Shown here: one piece after another, positions 16,128-24,475 of the stretch
Layout of the letters: each line of letters begins with the position of its first letter
Position numbering within the stretch: position 1 is the stretch's first letter
DNA from: Amycolatopsis orientalis DSM 40040 = KCTC 9412
Lineage (GTDB): Bacteria; Actinomycetota; Actinomycetes; Mycobacteriales; Pseudonocardiaceae
Assembly: GCF_000478275.1 (NCBI RefSeq)
Contig: NZ_ASJB01000065.1
Span: 32,757 to 96,756, forward strand
DNA: 64,000 bases
Direction of reading: 5' to 3'
Notes under the pieces: generated by a model
Database searches by the model: none
The model's input: only the letters and a program-made list of their open reading frames with translations
Told to the model about the DNA's origin: nothing
Made by a program: the position numbers and the translations under genes

Positions 16128-17351
16128 ATGACGGTCTTCGTACTGGGCGGGGCACAGACCGATTTCGCGCGGAACTTCGCGAAAGAGGGCGGCGGGCTCT
16201 TCGAGATGTTCGCCGAAGTGGTCCCGGACGCCCTGGTGGACGCGCAGGTCGAGGCGGGCGAGATCGGCGTCGCCCACGTGGCGAACCTGGCCGCCGAGTT
16301 GTTCACCGGCCAGGCCCAGCTCGGCGGGCTGCTGGTGGCGGCCATCCCGGATCTGGACGGCGTGCCCAGCGTCCGGCACGAGGCCGCTTGCGCGTCCGGC
16401 GGGACGGCGGTGCTCGCCGCGAGCGCCGACCTCGAATCCGGCCGCTACGACGTCGCGCTGGTGACCGGGCTCGAACTCATGCGCAACGTCGACGCGCGGT
16501 CCGCGGCCGGGCACCTCGGCTCCGCGGCCTGGGTCGGCGCCGAGGCACGCTCGGCCGAATTCCCTTGGCCCGCCTTGTTCGCCGACGTCGCGGACGTCTA
16601 CGACTGGCGATACGGCCTCGATCCCGCGCATCTCGGCCTGTTCGCGCGGAACGCGTTCGCGAACGCCGCGCTCAACCCGATGGCGCAGGCGCGCGACTGG
16701 ACCTTCCCCGACGGTTCGTTCGGCCAGGACGACCGGCTGAACCCGGTCGTGGAAGGCGTGCTGCGCAAGAACGACTGCGGCCGCATCTCCGACGGCGCGG
16801 CCGCGATCGTGCTGGCGTCGCCGGACTTCGCCGCCGAGTGGGCGAAACGCGCGGGCCGCGACCTCGCGGAGGTCCCGAGGCTGGCCGGATTCGGCCACCG
16901 GACGGCGCATTTGTCGTTGCGGGGCAAGCTGGATCGCGCCGAAGGGCAGGAGTACCTGTTCCCGCATCTGCGCGGTGCGGTACTCGACGCGTACCGGCGC
17001 GCGGAGGTCTCCGGCGCCGAGGAGATGGACGTCGTCGAACTGCACGATTGCTTCACCATCACCGCGCTGGTGGCGCTGGAACATCTCGGCGCGGCCCCGC
17101 CCGGAACGGCGGGACGGCTGATCGAATCCGGCGGGATCGCGCGCGACGGCGTCCTCCCGGTGAACCCCGGCGGCGGGCTGCTCGGCCTCGGTCACCCGGT
17201 CGGCGCGACCGGGGTGCGGATGGTGCACGACGCCGCGCGCCAGGTCGCGGGCACGGCCGGGCCGCTTCAGGTCGAGGGCGCGCGGAACGTGCTGACCTTG
17301 AACGTCGGCGGTTCTTTCACGACCGTGGTCGCGATGGTCGTCGCCCGCTGA
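16128..17351 (+). CDS. Thiolase / acetyl-CoA acetyltransferase (SCP2-thiolase type)
   Basis: A 407-residue thiolase of the SCP-x type. The nucleophilic Cys is in RHEAACASGGTAVLA, the second site in VVELHDCFTITALVALE, and the third catalytic block in NPGGGLLGLGHPVGATG. NPVVEGVLRKNDCGRISDGAAAIVLA is the usual central stretch. It removes acetyl- or propionyl-CoA from 3-oxoacyl-CoA or runs in reverse. It follows the terminator at 16063, so it has its own promoter. Its 3' end overlaps the convergent small membrane gene by 85 bases. Confidence 0.92.
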   Translation: MTVFVLGGAQTDFARNFAKEGGGLFEMFAEVVPDALVDAQVEAGEIGVAHVANLAAELFTGQAQLGGLLVAAIPDLDGVPSVRHEAACASGGTAVLAASADLESGRYDVALVTGLELMRNVDARSAAGHLGSAAWVGAEARSAEFPWPALFADVADVYDWRYGLDPAHLGLFARNAFANAALNPMAQARDWTFPDGSFGQDDRLNPVVEGVLRKNDCGRISDGAAAIVLASPDFAAEWAKRAGRDLAEVPRLAGFGHRTAHLSLRGKLDRAEGQEYLFPHLRGAVLDAYRRAEVSGAEEMDVVELHDCFTITALVALEHLGAAPPGTAGRLIESGGIARDGVLPVNPGGGLLGLGHPVGATGVRMVHDAARQVAGTAGPLQVEGARNVLTLNVGGSFTTVVAMVVAR

Positions 17352-17677
17352 AGCCACCGGCCGCGCCGTGCCGCCCCGGCGACCGCGCCGGTCGCCGTCG
17401 CGCCGAAGAACACGACCGCGGCCACCCCGGTCTCGGCGGTGAACTGGAGTTCGCCGAGCGTGCCGACGGCGAATCCAGAATGGACGCTCCAGGCGATCAC
17501 CCCGGTTCCGGCCGCGGCGGCCACACTCGTGACCACTCCGGTGACGAGTACGACGAAACCCAGTGCCGCCAAGGAGAAACCCTGTCGCTCGGCCCCACCG
17601 AGGAGCCCGGCCAGCGATGCCGCGCCGACTACGGAAGCGCAACCGAACGGGAAACCGAAGCCGTCGGAATTCCTCAT
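17267..17677 (-). CDS. Small hydrophobic membrane protein, unknown function
   Basis: About 136 residues with three or four hydrophobic stretches (VVGAASLAGLLGG, AALGFVVLVTGVVTSVAAAAG, GVAAVVFFGATATGAVAG), so probably an integral membrane protein. The last third lies antisense to the thiolase 3' end and is basic and polar. The start could be ATG 17677, GTG 17683 or TTG 17689; GGAG lies upstream of all three. I do not recognise a family. It may be real because the hydrophobic pattern sits outside the thiolase overlap, but an accidental open frame in GC-rich DNA cannot be excluded. Confidence 0.5.
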   Translation of the reverse strand: MRNSDGFGFPFGCASVVGAASLAGLLGGAERQGFSLAALGFVVLVTGVVTSVAAAAGTGVIAWSVHSGFAVGTLGELQFTAETGVAAVVFFGATATGAVAGAARRGRWLQRATTIATTVVKEPPTFKVSTFRAPST

Positions 17678-17843
17678 CCGCACAGTCAACTCCGCGTCAC
17701 CGGACGTGCGGTCCGCGTGAACGGGTTCCCTACGCGGAGGCCGGGAATCCTGACGGAATTCTGATGGTCGGGAGTGGCGATACGGGACTGTGTGGATTTT
17801 GTTGCGTTAGATGAAGCAAAACCCACACGCCCCCCGGCCGCCG

Positions 17844-17878
17844 AGCCTGACGCCCCATGCCTTCCGCGCGTGCGTGAT
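17844..17878. repeat. Partial copy of the end of the downstream hydrolase gene
   Basis: Thirty-five bases here match 18115-18149 at 31 positions. The latter stretch covers the last codons and stop of the hydrolase gene, ending AHARKA. In this copy the stop is changed to a sense codon. The two copies bracket about 236 bp of hairpin-containing, non-coding DNA, so they look like the scar of a small duplication or insertion at the 3' end of that gene. Confidence 0.7.
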
Positions 17879-17897
17879 CAGCCCCTGTGACGTGAAG

Positions 17898-17955
17898 AAG
17901 TACGTGAAGGCCTCCTTCACTACCTTGAGGGTAGGCAAGGGGGCCTTCACGTACT
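17898..17955. terminator. Interrupted palindrome, probable terminator
   Basis: Perfect 15-bp outer arms AAGTACGTGAAGGCC (17898-17912) and GGCCTTCACGTACTT (17941-17955) enclose a smaller stem TACC/GGTA. It lies in the gap between the small membrane gene and the hydrolase. The rest of the roughly 450-base gap (17678-18125) holds the 35-base repeat at 17844 and no gene that I can support. Confidence 0.6.
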
Positions 17956-18125
17956 TGAGGATACGGTCAAACTGGAGGCAAGCGGACATTTCTCGTTGAC
18001 TCGCGTCCTCTGTGGACAGTTGTGAGCCTGGAGCGCCGGCTCCCGAACCGCCCAAGTTCCTGCCGGGGAGAAAAGAGCCATCATGTGCTGAAAAGTGGCC
18101 CCTGACCGCCACAAAGCCTGACGCC

Positions 18126-18995
18126 TCAGGCCTTCCGCGCGTGCGCGAGGATCGCGCCCGTGATCGCGGGCCACAGCTGCCGCGGCAGCTCGTGCCCCAT
18201 TCCGGGATACAGCACCAGTTCCGCGTCCGGGATCGCCGCCACGGTCGCCTTCCCGCCGCTGACGTTGATCAGCGGATCGCTCTCGCCGTGGATGACCAAA
18301 GCCGGGACGCGGACCTCGCGCAGCTTCATCGTGCGGTCACCCGAGGCGACGACGGCGGCGGCCTGCCGCAGTCCGCCCGCCGGGTGGTTCGCCCGGTCGT
18401 AGTTGCGCGCCGCCCTCATCCGCAGGTACTCCTCGTCGGAGGGGTGACCGGGCGAACCCACGAGCTTGAACCACGCGACACCGTCTTCGATCGCCTGCTC
18501 GCGGGTGGCGGCGGGCGGCCTGGTCAGCGCGGCGAGCGCGGCGGGTTCCGGATGCCCGACCGACGGATCCCCGGTGGTCGACATGATCGACGTGAGGCTG
18601 AGCAACCGCTCCGGGGAGTCGATCGCGAGCTGCTGCACGATCATCCCGCCCATCGAAGCGCCGACGACGTGCGCGCGGTCGAAGCCGAGCGCGTCGAACA
18701 GGCCGGTGACGTCGGACGCGAGATCCGAGAGCAGGTACGGCGCCGTCGTCAGGTCGCCCGCCGCGAGGGCGCCGAGGTCCGGGACGGGGAGATCGTCCAG
18801 ATAGGACGAGAGGCCGATGTCGCGGTTGTCGAACCGGACGACGTGGATCCCGCCCTCGGCGAGCAGTTCGCAGAAGCCTTCCTCCCAGGTGACCATCTGG
18901 GCGCCCAGTCCCATCACCAGGACGAGCGGTGGGTCCGCGGGGGAGCCGAAGGTGTCGTACTCGAGTTCGAGGCCGTTCACGCGCGCACGGGGCAT
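18126..18995 (-). CDS. Alpha/beta hydrolase
   Basis: A 289-residue alpha/beta-hydrolase. The oxyanion region is LVLVMGLGAQMVTWEEGFCE, the nucleophile elbow GASMGGMIVQQLA, the acid VIHGESDPLI, and the catalytic His GMGHELPRQLW. It is close to actinomycete esterase and TesD-like hydrolases. I start it at ATG 18995, where the protein begins MPRARVNGLELEYDTFG; longer frames run into the regulator. It is divergent from the TetR gene at 19054, 58 bp between starts, so that repressor probably controls it. Confidence 0.9.
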   Translation of the reverse strand: MPRARVNGLELEYDTFGSPADPPLVLVMGLGAQMVTWEEGFCELLAEGGIHVVRFDNRDIGLSSYLDDLPVPDLGALAAGDLTTAPYLLSDLASDVTGLFDALGFDRAHVVGASMGGMIVQQLAIDSPERLLSLTSIMSTTGDPSVGHPEPAALAALTRPPAATREQAIEDGVAWFKLVGSPGHPSDEEYLRMRAARNYDRANHPAGGLRQAAAVVASGDRTMKLREVRVPALVIHGESDPLINVSGGKATVAAIPDAELVLYPGMGHELPRQLWPAITGAILAHARKA

Positions 18996-19053
18996 GGCGC
19001 CGATCCTGCCCGGATGTCCACCGCCGTGCCACCGGCCGGTTACGGTTGACCGC

Positions 19054-19803
19054 ATGCCGACTTTCCCCGAAGACGTGGGTTCCCGCTCCCGGTCACGCGC
19101 GGCCTCCGGGCGGCCGGCGGTCACCAGAGACCGGATCGTGGACGCCGCCGTGGAGCTGTCGGCCCAGTCGGGCCTGGAGAACTGGACGTTGCGGCAGCTC
19201 GCGGCCGCGGTCGACGCCTACCCCGCGGTGGTCTACCACCACGTCGGCGACCGGGACGCCGTGGTCGTCGCGGTGCTGGACCGGGTGGTCGGTGAACTGA
19301 CCCTGCCCGACAAGACCCTGCCGTGGCGGGCCTGGTTCGACGAATTCCTGCCCACCGTGCGCACCGTGCTGCGCCGCTATCCCGGTTCGGCGCGACGGCT
19401 GGCCCTGTTCGGGCCGACGGTCGAGGCCGCGGTGCCGACCATGGACACCGGTATCGGCCGTCTGCTCGCGGCCGGGTTCGGCGCCGAGGCGCCGTTCGCC
19501 TACAACCTGCTGCTCGCCACCGCCTGCCAGTTCGTCGCGATGGAGGACGACCGCGAGAGCGCGATGGCGCTGCAGCTCGACCGGAGCGAGGGCTACGCGG
19601 CGTACCGTCACCGCGACGACCTGCCGGGGATGGCGGCGCTCGGCGAGTCGATCGCGGCGCTGGTCGCCGACCCCGATCTCGCGGCCGGGTACTACGAACG
19701 CCTCTACGGTTACGCGGTCGAGCGCTGTCTCGACGGGCTGGAGCACCGGCTCGCCCAGCTGAGTGACCGTGAGACGGTCTTCGAAGTTCGACACCAAGGG
19801 TGA
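19054..19803 (+). CDS. TetR-family regulator
   Basis: A 249-residue TetR protein. The HTH is TRDRIVDAAVELSAQSGLENWTLRQLAAAVDAYPAVVYHHVGDRDAVVVAVLDRV, near residues 24-78. The C-terminal ligand domain is of the TetR_C type with WRAWFDEFLPTVRTVLRRYP. It begins 58 bp from the divergent hydrolase gene, whose promoter it probably represses; an ACCGGCCGGT palindrome lies between them. The ligand is unknown. Confidence 0.9.
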   Translation: MPTFPEDVGSRSRSRAASGRPAVTRDRIVDAAVELSAQSGLENWTLRQLAAAVDAYPAVVYHHVGDRDAVVVAVLDRVVGELTLPDKTLPWRAWFDEFLPTVRTVLRRYPGSARRLALFGPTVEAAVPTMDTGIGRLLAAGFGAEAPFAYNLLLATACQFVAMEDDRESAMALQLDRSEGYAAYRHRDDLPGMAALGESIAALVADPDLAAGYYERLYGYAVERCLDGLEHRLAQLSDRETVFEVRHQG

Positions 19804-19847
19804 CGCCGGATCGGCGTAGTGTGGAGTGATACCGGGGGTTCGCCGCC

Positions 19848-19909
19848 GGTCCGGAGCCCCTGGCACCAACCTCCCCCTCGCGGTGCCGGGGGCTTCTCCG
19901 GTCAGCTTC
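19848..19909. terminator. Imperfect hairpin between two convergent TetR genes
   Basis: CCGGAGCCCCTGGCACC pairs with GGTGCCGGGGGCTTCTCCGG, leaving a short loop. It sits between the stop of the TetR gene at 19803 and the stop of the convergent TetR gene at 19902, so it can serve both. Confidence 0.6.
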
Positions 19910-20534
19910 GCGGGGCGGCGCGCTGGATCTCGGGGAAGACCTCGCCGACCAGGGTGACCAGTGACTTGCTGAGCAGCGTGTGTACCTGCCCGCGATCGAG
20001 CGAACCGCGGACGAGCCATTCCCGGCCCGCCGCCTTGACCATCCCGCCGAACGCGCGGACCAGCGCGTTCAGCTCCTGTCCGTGCTCGCTTTCGCGGGAC
20101 AGGCCGACGGCTTCGAGCACCCTGTCCGCCGATTCGCGATCGGCCTCCTCCAGGATCCGCTCGACTTCGAGGTCCCGCCCGATGCCCTCCGGCGCGATCG
20201 CGGCCAGCCACATCTTCTCCTGGCTGGTGACCATGTCCAGGAACCAGTCGATGGCGACGTCGGCGCGCAGTTCGAGCGGGCCGTCGGGCAGGATCTCGAC
20301 GGCGAGCCGCGGCACGGTCAGCGCGCGCCGGATGATCTCCAGGTACAGCTCGCGTTTCGTGCCGAAGTAGTGGTTGATGAGCCCCCTGGCGACCCCGGCC
20401 TCGGCCGCGATGTCCGATGTGGACACTTCCGAGTAGGGACGGTCCGCGAAAAGGCGGGCCGCGCAGGCGAAGATCTGTTCCTTACGCTCGTCCGGTTCCA
20501 GTCTCCGCCATCTCGGCGCCGGCTCGGTGGTCAT
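19902..20534 (-). CDS. TetR-family regulator
   Basis: A 210-residue TetR protein. The N-terminal HTH is KEQIFACAARLFADRPYSEVSTSDIAAEAGVARGLINHYFGTKRELYLEIIRRAL, of the classical type with LINHYFGTK in the recognition helix and following turn. The C-terminal domain is all-helical, with DGPLELRADVAIDWFLDMV. No target gene is adjacent in a divergent position, so its regulon is not evident. The 200 bases upstream (20535-20735) hold no gene that I can see. Confidence 0.9.
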   Translation of the reverse strand: MTTEPAPRWRRLEPDERKEQIFACAARLFADRPYSEVSTSDIAAEAGVARGLINHYFGTKRELYLEIIRRALTVPRLAVEILPDGPLELRADVAIDWFLDMVTSQEKMWLAAIAPEGIGRDLEVERILEEADRESADRVLEAVGLSRESEHGQELNALVRAFGGMVKAAGREWLVRGSLDRGQVHTLLSKSLVTLVGEVFPEIQRAAPRS

Positions 20535-20710
20535 ACGTCATATCTTCCCACGATCGATTCAGCCCGGCTTGACGGTCGCTGAATTCCTGTGACATCGAAA
20601 AGCAAAGTGTCAGTTAATCCGGCGTGTACCGTCTGTTGGCCCGTTGGTCTTTACCGTCTTCTTTCAGGTGGCATGCCGTGCGCGCTGTCGGGGCGCGTTT
20701 GCCTCCTACC

Positions 20711-20756
20711 GGCCCGGCCTGGCGAGTAACCCCCCCTAGCTCGCCAGGCCCGGGCC
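20711..20756 (-). terminator. Hairpin terminator at the end of the histidine kinase gene
   Basis: GGCCCGGCCTGGCGAG (20711-20726) pairs with CTCGCCAGGCCCGGGCC (20740-20756) with one bulge. The stop codon of the kinase lies in the loop and its last codons lie inside the right arm. Confidence 0.65.
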
Positions 20757-22100
20757 TTCTTCTCGCGGTGAGGGACGTTCGGCGGGCAGAAGCAGCGTGA
20801 ACGTCGTCGGTGCCGGACTGGACAGCCGCAGCCGCCCGCCTTCCGCCTCGGCCAGGCTCCGCGCCAGCCGCAGCCCGATCCCGTGCCCCTGCGCCTCGTC
20901 CCTGGTCACGAACGGATCCGCCCCGTCGGGGATGGCGCCCTCGTCGCTCACGTCGATGGCCAGCGCGTCCCCGGCGTCGCGGGCGACGACGGTGACCGTG
21001 CCGTGGCCGTGCGTCGCCGCGTTGTCCAGCAGCACGGCGAGCACCTGCCGGACGGCCGCGTCCGCCGCCCGCGCGGGCAGGGCCTCGCGCCCGCTGATCC
21101 GCAGCGCCCGGCCACGTCCGGCGAGCAGACCGTGCCAGGTCTGGCGGACCTCTTCGAACAGTTTGCCCAGGTCCAGCAGGGCCCGCGGGGCCCGGCTCTG
21201 GGTCGCCAGCGCCAGCAGGTCGTCGATGGTGCGTTCCAGCCGGTCGGCCGACGCGATGCCGTCCCGGATGGTCGCGTAGGGGTCGCGGTCGGGGCTCTCC
21301 AGCGCCGCCTCCAGCTGCAGGCGCAGCCCGGTCAGCGGCGTCCGCAGCTGGTGGGAGGCGTCGGAGGAGAACGTCCGCTCGCGCTCCAGCGTCTCGCCGA
21401 TCCGCTCGGAGGTGACGTCGAGTGCTTCGGCGACCTGATCGATTTCCCGGACCCCGGTGCGGCGGGTACGCACGGTGAAATCGCCCTCGCCGAGGCGTTC
21501 GGCGGTGACGGCCAGCTCCTCCAGCGGCCGCGCCAGCCGGGCGGAGATCCTGAGCCCGATCAGCCAGCTGGCCCCGATCGCGATCCCCGCGAGCCCGGCC
21601 ATCTTCAGCCAGGTCGCCCGGATCCGGTCGTCCAGGACGGCGCGGGGATGGGAGGCGCGGATCACCCCGACCACCGCCGGCCCGCTGAGCACGGGTTCGG
21701 CGAGGACCACCTCGTCGCCCAGGAGCCCGCTGGCCCGGTCGCTGTCGCGGGCGCTGCGGACGAAGTCGTCGGCGTGTGCCGGGCCCTGGCCGGTGACGAG
21801 CCTGCCGGTCGGCGAGTAGACCCCGATCACGATGCCCAGGGTCCGGGTCTGGCCCTCGGGCCCGAGTTCGGCGGGCCTCAGCTCCGGGACCCGTCCGTTG
21901 GCGAGGTCACCGGTCACCGCGAGGGCGACGGTGTCGGCGGCGCGTTCGAGGTCGTGCGTGGACATGCTCTCGTGGAACTTGGCGACCGCGAGGGCCAGCG
22001 GCACCCCGAAGAGGGTGATCGCCAGCACCGCGGCCAGCACGGTGAGGGTCACGATCCGTCGGCGCACGGACAGAGTGTGGCCGACGAGGAAGAGGATCAC
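20736..22100 (-). CDS. Sensor histidine kinase
   Basis: A 454-residue membrane kinase. It has an N-terminal TM helix (VTLTVLAAVLAITLFGVPLALAV), an extracytoplasmic sensor of about 110 residues, and a second TM near LKMAGLAGIAIGASWLIGL. A HAMP segment follows, then the phospho-acceptor box DASHQLRTPLTGLR. The HATPase part has the N-box VLLDNAATHGHG, DEGAIPDG and a glycine-rich lid QGHGIGLRLARSLAEAEGG. The start may be GTG 22100 or an internal GTG about 11 codons on. Its probable partner is the response regulator at 24476, on the other side of the ABC transporter. Confidence 0.9.
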   Translation of the reverse strand: MILFLVGHTLSVRRRIVTLTVLAAVLAITLFGVPLALAVAKFHESMSTHDLERAADTVALAVTGDLANGRVPELRPAELGPEGQTRTLGIVIGVYSPTGRLVTGQGPAHADDFVRSARDSDRASGLLGDEVVLAEPVLSGPAVVGVIRASHPRAVLDDRIRATWLKMAGLAGIAIGASWLIGLRISARLARPLEELAVTAERLGEGDFTVRTRRTGVREIDQVAEALDVTSERIGETLERERTFSSDASHQLRTPLTGLRLQLEAALESPDRDPYATIRDGIASADRLERTIDDLLALATQSRAPRALLDLGKLFEEVRQTWHGLLAGRGRALRISGREALPARAADAAVRQVLAVLLDNAATHGHGTVTVVARDAGDALAIDVSDEGAIPDGADPFVTRDEAQGHGIGLRLARSLAEAEGGRLRLSSPAPTTFTLLLPAERPSPREEGPGLAS

Positions 22101-22177
22101 CCGTCAGACGCGATATTTTGCCGTCCGTTGACCTCAGATCAAGGCGATGTTGACCCCGTTCGCCTTACCTTGGGGCC

Positions 22178-22705
22178 ATGCGCCGACGTGCCGCCGTCAT
22201 GGCAGGCCCGGGGCCCGGATCCGTCCCCCTCGTCCGGTTCGCCGTCCCGGGCGAGTGTGTGGCAGTGCTGCCCGCCGGAGGAGGCGACACCCCTCTCGGT
22301 GGCCGCGGCGTCGGCGTGCTGCTCAGGCGTGGAAATCTCTTCGGCCACCTCACCGTCGGGCAGAACGTCGTGCTGGCGGGCAGGCTCGCCGCCCGCCGTG
22401 CTCCCGAGAAAGCCCCGGAAAACGCCACTGACCTGCTTGCGCTGACCGGCCTGGCCGGCCGCGGTGACGCCTATCCGGCCACCCTGTCGGCGCTGGAAGT
22501 CGCGCGGGCCGGGGTCGCCGTCGTGCTGGCGGGCTCGCCCGAGGTCGTCTTCGCCGACGAACCGGCGGGCGAACTCGACAGGCTGGCCGCGCTCGAACTC
22601 ATGGACCTGTTGTGCACCGTCGCCCGGCGCGGGACGGCCGTCGTCGTGGCGACCCGTGATCCCGACATCGCGGCGGCCGCGCACCGGATCGTGAGAGTGG
22701 CGTGA
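22178..22705 (+). CDS. Degenerate ABC transporter ATPase subunit (Walker A lost)
   Basis: A 175-residue shortened ABC ATPase. Where Walker A should be there is LPAGGGDTPL with no GKS/T. The Q-loop region and the LSGGQ signature are also altered (ATLSALEVARAGVAVVLAG). Yet Walker B with catalytic Glu is kept, VVFADEPAGELDRLAALELM, and so is a late VVVATRDPDIAA segment where the H-loop would be, lacking the His. It cannot bind ATP in the normal way and probably acts only in a heterodimer with the next gene product, whose start overlaps this stop (GTGA). Confidence 0.75.
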   Translation: MRRRAAVMAGPGPGSVPLVRFAVPGECVAVLPAGGGDTPLGGRGVGVLLRRGNLFGHLTVGQNVVLAGRLAARRAPEKAPENATDLLALTGLAGRGDAYPATLSALEVARAGVAVVLAGSPEVVFADEPAGELDRLAALELMDLLCTVARRGTAVVVATRDPDIAAAAHRIVRVA

Positions 22706-23361
22706 CGACACCGCTGGTCCGCACCGAGGAACTGGCGTACACCTATGGCACCGGGCTGACCGCGGTGGTGGCGGTGCACGGCGTCTGCTGCGCGATCGCC
22801 GCGGAGACCCGCGCGGTGCTGACCGGCCGGGCCGGATCCGGGAAGACCACGTTGCTGCATCTGCTCGCCGGGATGAAGAAACCGACGGCGGGCACGATCG
22901 AGTGGCCGTCGTTCGAGCCGGAGCCGCCGGGTCCCGAACTGATCGGGCTGGTCCTGCAGGACGGCGGGCTCCTGCGCGATCTCGACGTCCGGCTCAATGT
23001 CGCGTTGCCGCTGGTCCTCGCGGGCCGCACCGGCACCGCCGTCCGTGACGCCGTCGACGACGCCCTCGACCTGGTCGGTCTCGCCGGCTTCGCCAAGAAG
23101 GCCCCCCGTGACCTGACCGGCGAGCAGATGCGGCTGGCCATGCTGGCCAGGGCGCTGGCACCGGCGCCGAAACTGATCCTCGCCGACGACCCGGCGGGGT
23201 GGCTGGACAGGCCCGCGGGGGAGCGGCTGCTGGACCGGCTCGTGCGCGCGGCGGACCGGCTGTCCGCCGGGCTGCTGGTGGCCACGGCCGAGCCCGCCCC
23301 GGCCGGGTTGTTCGGTGAGTGCTGGGTGATGGTCGACGGGAAGCTGGTGCGGGACCGGTGA
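22702..23361 (+). CDS. ABC transporter ATP-binding protein (Walker B Glu replaced by Asp)
   Basis: A 219-residue ABC ATPase with an intact Walker A (LTGRAGSGKTTLLHLLAG), a Q-loop near LIGLVLQDGGLLRDLDV, a weak signature (DLTGEQMRLAMLARALA) and Walker B LILADDPAGWLD, in which the catalytic Glu is Asp. The H-loop His is not evident (LLVATAEPAPAG). Overall it resembles LolD/MacB-type ATPases. Its defects complement those of the preceding subunit, suggesting an asymmetric pair. Both ends overlap neighbouring genes by four bases. Confidence 0.85.
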   Translation: MTTPLVRTEELAYTYGTGLTAVVAVHGVCCAIAAETRAVLTGRAGSGKTTLLHLLAGMKKPTAGTIEWPSFEPEPPGPELIGLVLQDGGLLRDLDVRLNVALPLVLAGRTGTAVRDAVDDALDLVGLAGFAKKAPRDLTGEQMRLAMLARALAPAPKLILADDPAGWLDRPAGERLLDRLVRAADRLSAGLLVATAEPAPAGLFGECWVMVDGKLVRDR

Positions 23362-24473
23362 TCGCCGCGATGGCGTTGTGGGTCGGCGGGATCGCGCGCG
23401 TGCGTCCCGCCCGGCTCGGCGTGTCCGCGGCCGGGGTCGCGATCGTCGTCACGCTGCTCGCGGTGCACGGCTGGACGGGGAACCCGGCCCCGCCGTGGGT
23501 TCCCGCGATGGCGCTCGTGGTGCTGCTGGCCACCCCCTCGGAGCGGTCACTGCGCTCGGATCAGGACCTGCTGCGTGCCCGCGGCGCGACCGGCGGTCAG
23601 GTCCTCGCGCTCGCGTCGGCCGAAGCCGCGGCCGCCGGGCTGGCCGGCGGCGTGGCCGGGGTGCTGCTGTCACTGGCGGGCGGATTCCTCGCCACGCCCG
23701 ATCTGCCGTTCGTCTGGGAAATCGTTCTCCTGCTGCTCGCGGGGCCGGTCGTCGCGGCACTGGCCTTCCTGCCCGCGGTGCTGCGCGAGTGGTATTTCGT
23801 CCCCGCCGACGACGGCCCGCCCTGGTGGTCGCCCTACGGTCTCGACATCCTCCTGCTCGCGCTCGCGTTCTTCTGGCCGCTGCTCGGCTGGGCAGGCGGC
23901 ACGATGCTGCTGTGGCGGCTGGTGGAGCTGGGGCTGCGCAAGGGAAAACGGGTGATCGGCGGCGTGCTCAGGCCGCTCGTCTCGGGGCTCGCGGGGGTAC
24001 TCGCGCTGTCCATTTCGTGGCGCAGCGCGATGCTGGCGCGCTCGGTGGTGCTGGTCGCGCTGGCGGTGGCGTTCGCGATCTCGACCGCCTTCACCGGGGA
24101 CGGCTGCGACGCGGCCACTGTGGACATGCTGGCGTCCCTCGTGCTCGCGGCCGCCGCGGCGGGACCGTCGTTCGGGCTGGCGCTCAACGAACGCCGTCGC
24201 GACTTGCTGATCGTGAGCACACTCGGCGGGAAACGCCGTCAGGTGGCGGCCTTCATCGCGGGCGACGCGCTGATCGTCGGCGTCGGGGGACTGATCGCCG
24301 GGCATCTGCTGGGCGTGTTGTTCGTCCTCTTCGCACAGGTGGAGCGGACCCCTTCGCCCCACGGCTACTTCGGCCTGCTGGCGGCGGTGGTGCTCGTGTC
24401 GTGCGTGGCGGCGTCGGCGCGGATCGCGCAGCTCGCCGCCCGCGACGAGGTCTCCGACCTCCGCGACTACTGA
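23358..24473 (+). CDS. ABC transporter permease (FtsX-like, reduced)
   Basis: A 371-residue membrane protein with about eight predicted TM segments, for example GVSAAGVAIVVTLLAVHG, AAAAGLAGGVAGVLLSLAGG, IVLLLLAGPVVAALAFLPAV, LVALAVAFAIS and DALIVGVGGLIAGHLLGVL. LLRARGATGGQVLALASAEA and LLIVSTLGGKRRQVAAFIAGDAL are the coupling helices of FtsX-type permeases, one per half. The large extracellular domains of actinobacterial MacB/FtsX permeases (often over 800 residues) are missing. The GTG at 23358 overlaps the ATPase stop. It converges on the response regulator with only two bases between stops. Confidence 0.82.
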   Translation: MIAAMALWVGGIARVRPARLGVSAAGVAIVVTLLAVHGWTGNPAPPWVPAMALVVLLATPSERSLRSDQDLLRARGATGGQVLALASAEAAAAGLAGGVAGVLLSLAGGFLATPDLPFVWEIVLLLLAGPVVAALAFLPAVLREWYFVPADDGPPWWSPYGLDILLLALAFFWPLLGWAGGTMLLWRLVELGLRKGKRVIGGVLRPLVSGLAGVLALSISWRSAMLARSVVLVALAVAFAISTAFTGDGCDAATVDMLASLVLAAAAAGPSFGLALNERRRDLLIVSTLGGKRRQVAAFIAGDALIVGVGGLIAGHLLGVLFVLFAQVERTPSPHGYFGLLAAVVLVSCVAASARIAQLAARDEVSDLRDY

Positions 24474-24475
24474 CG

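Noticed and set aside
14555..17351. Carotenoid biosynthetic cluster
   Set aside because: Only a cleavage oxygenase and a thiolase separated by a terminator; no phytoene synthase, desaturase or cyclase.
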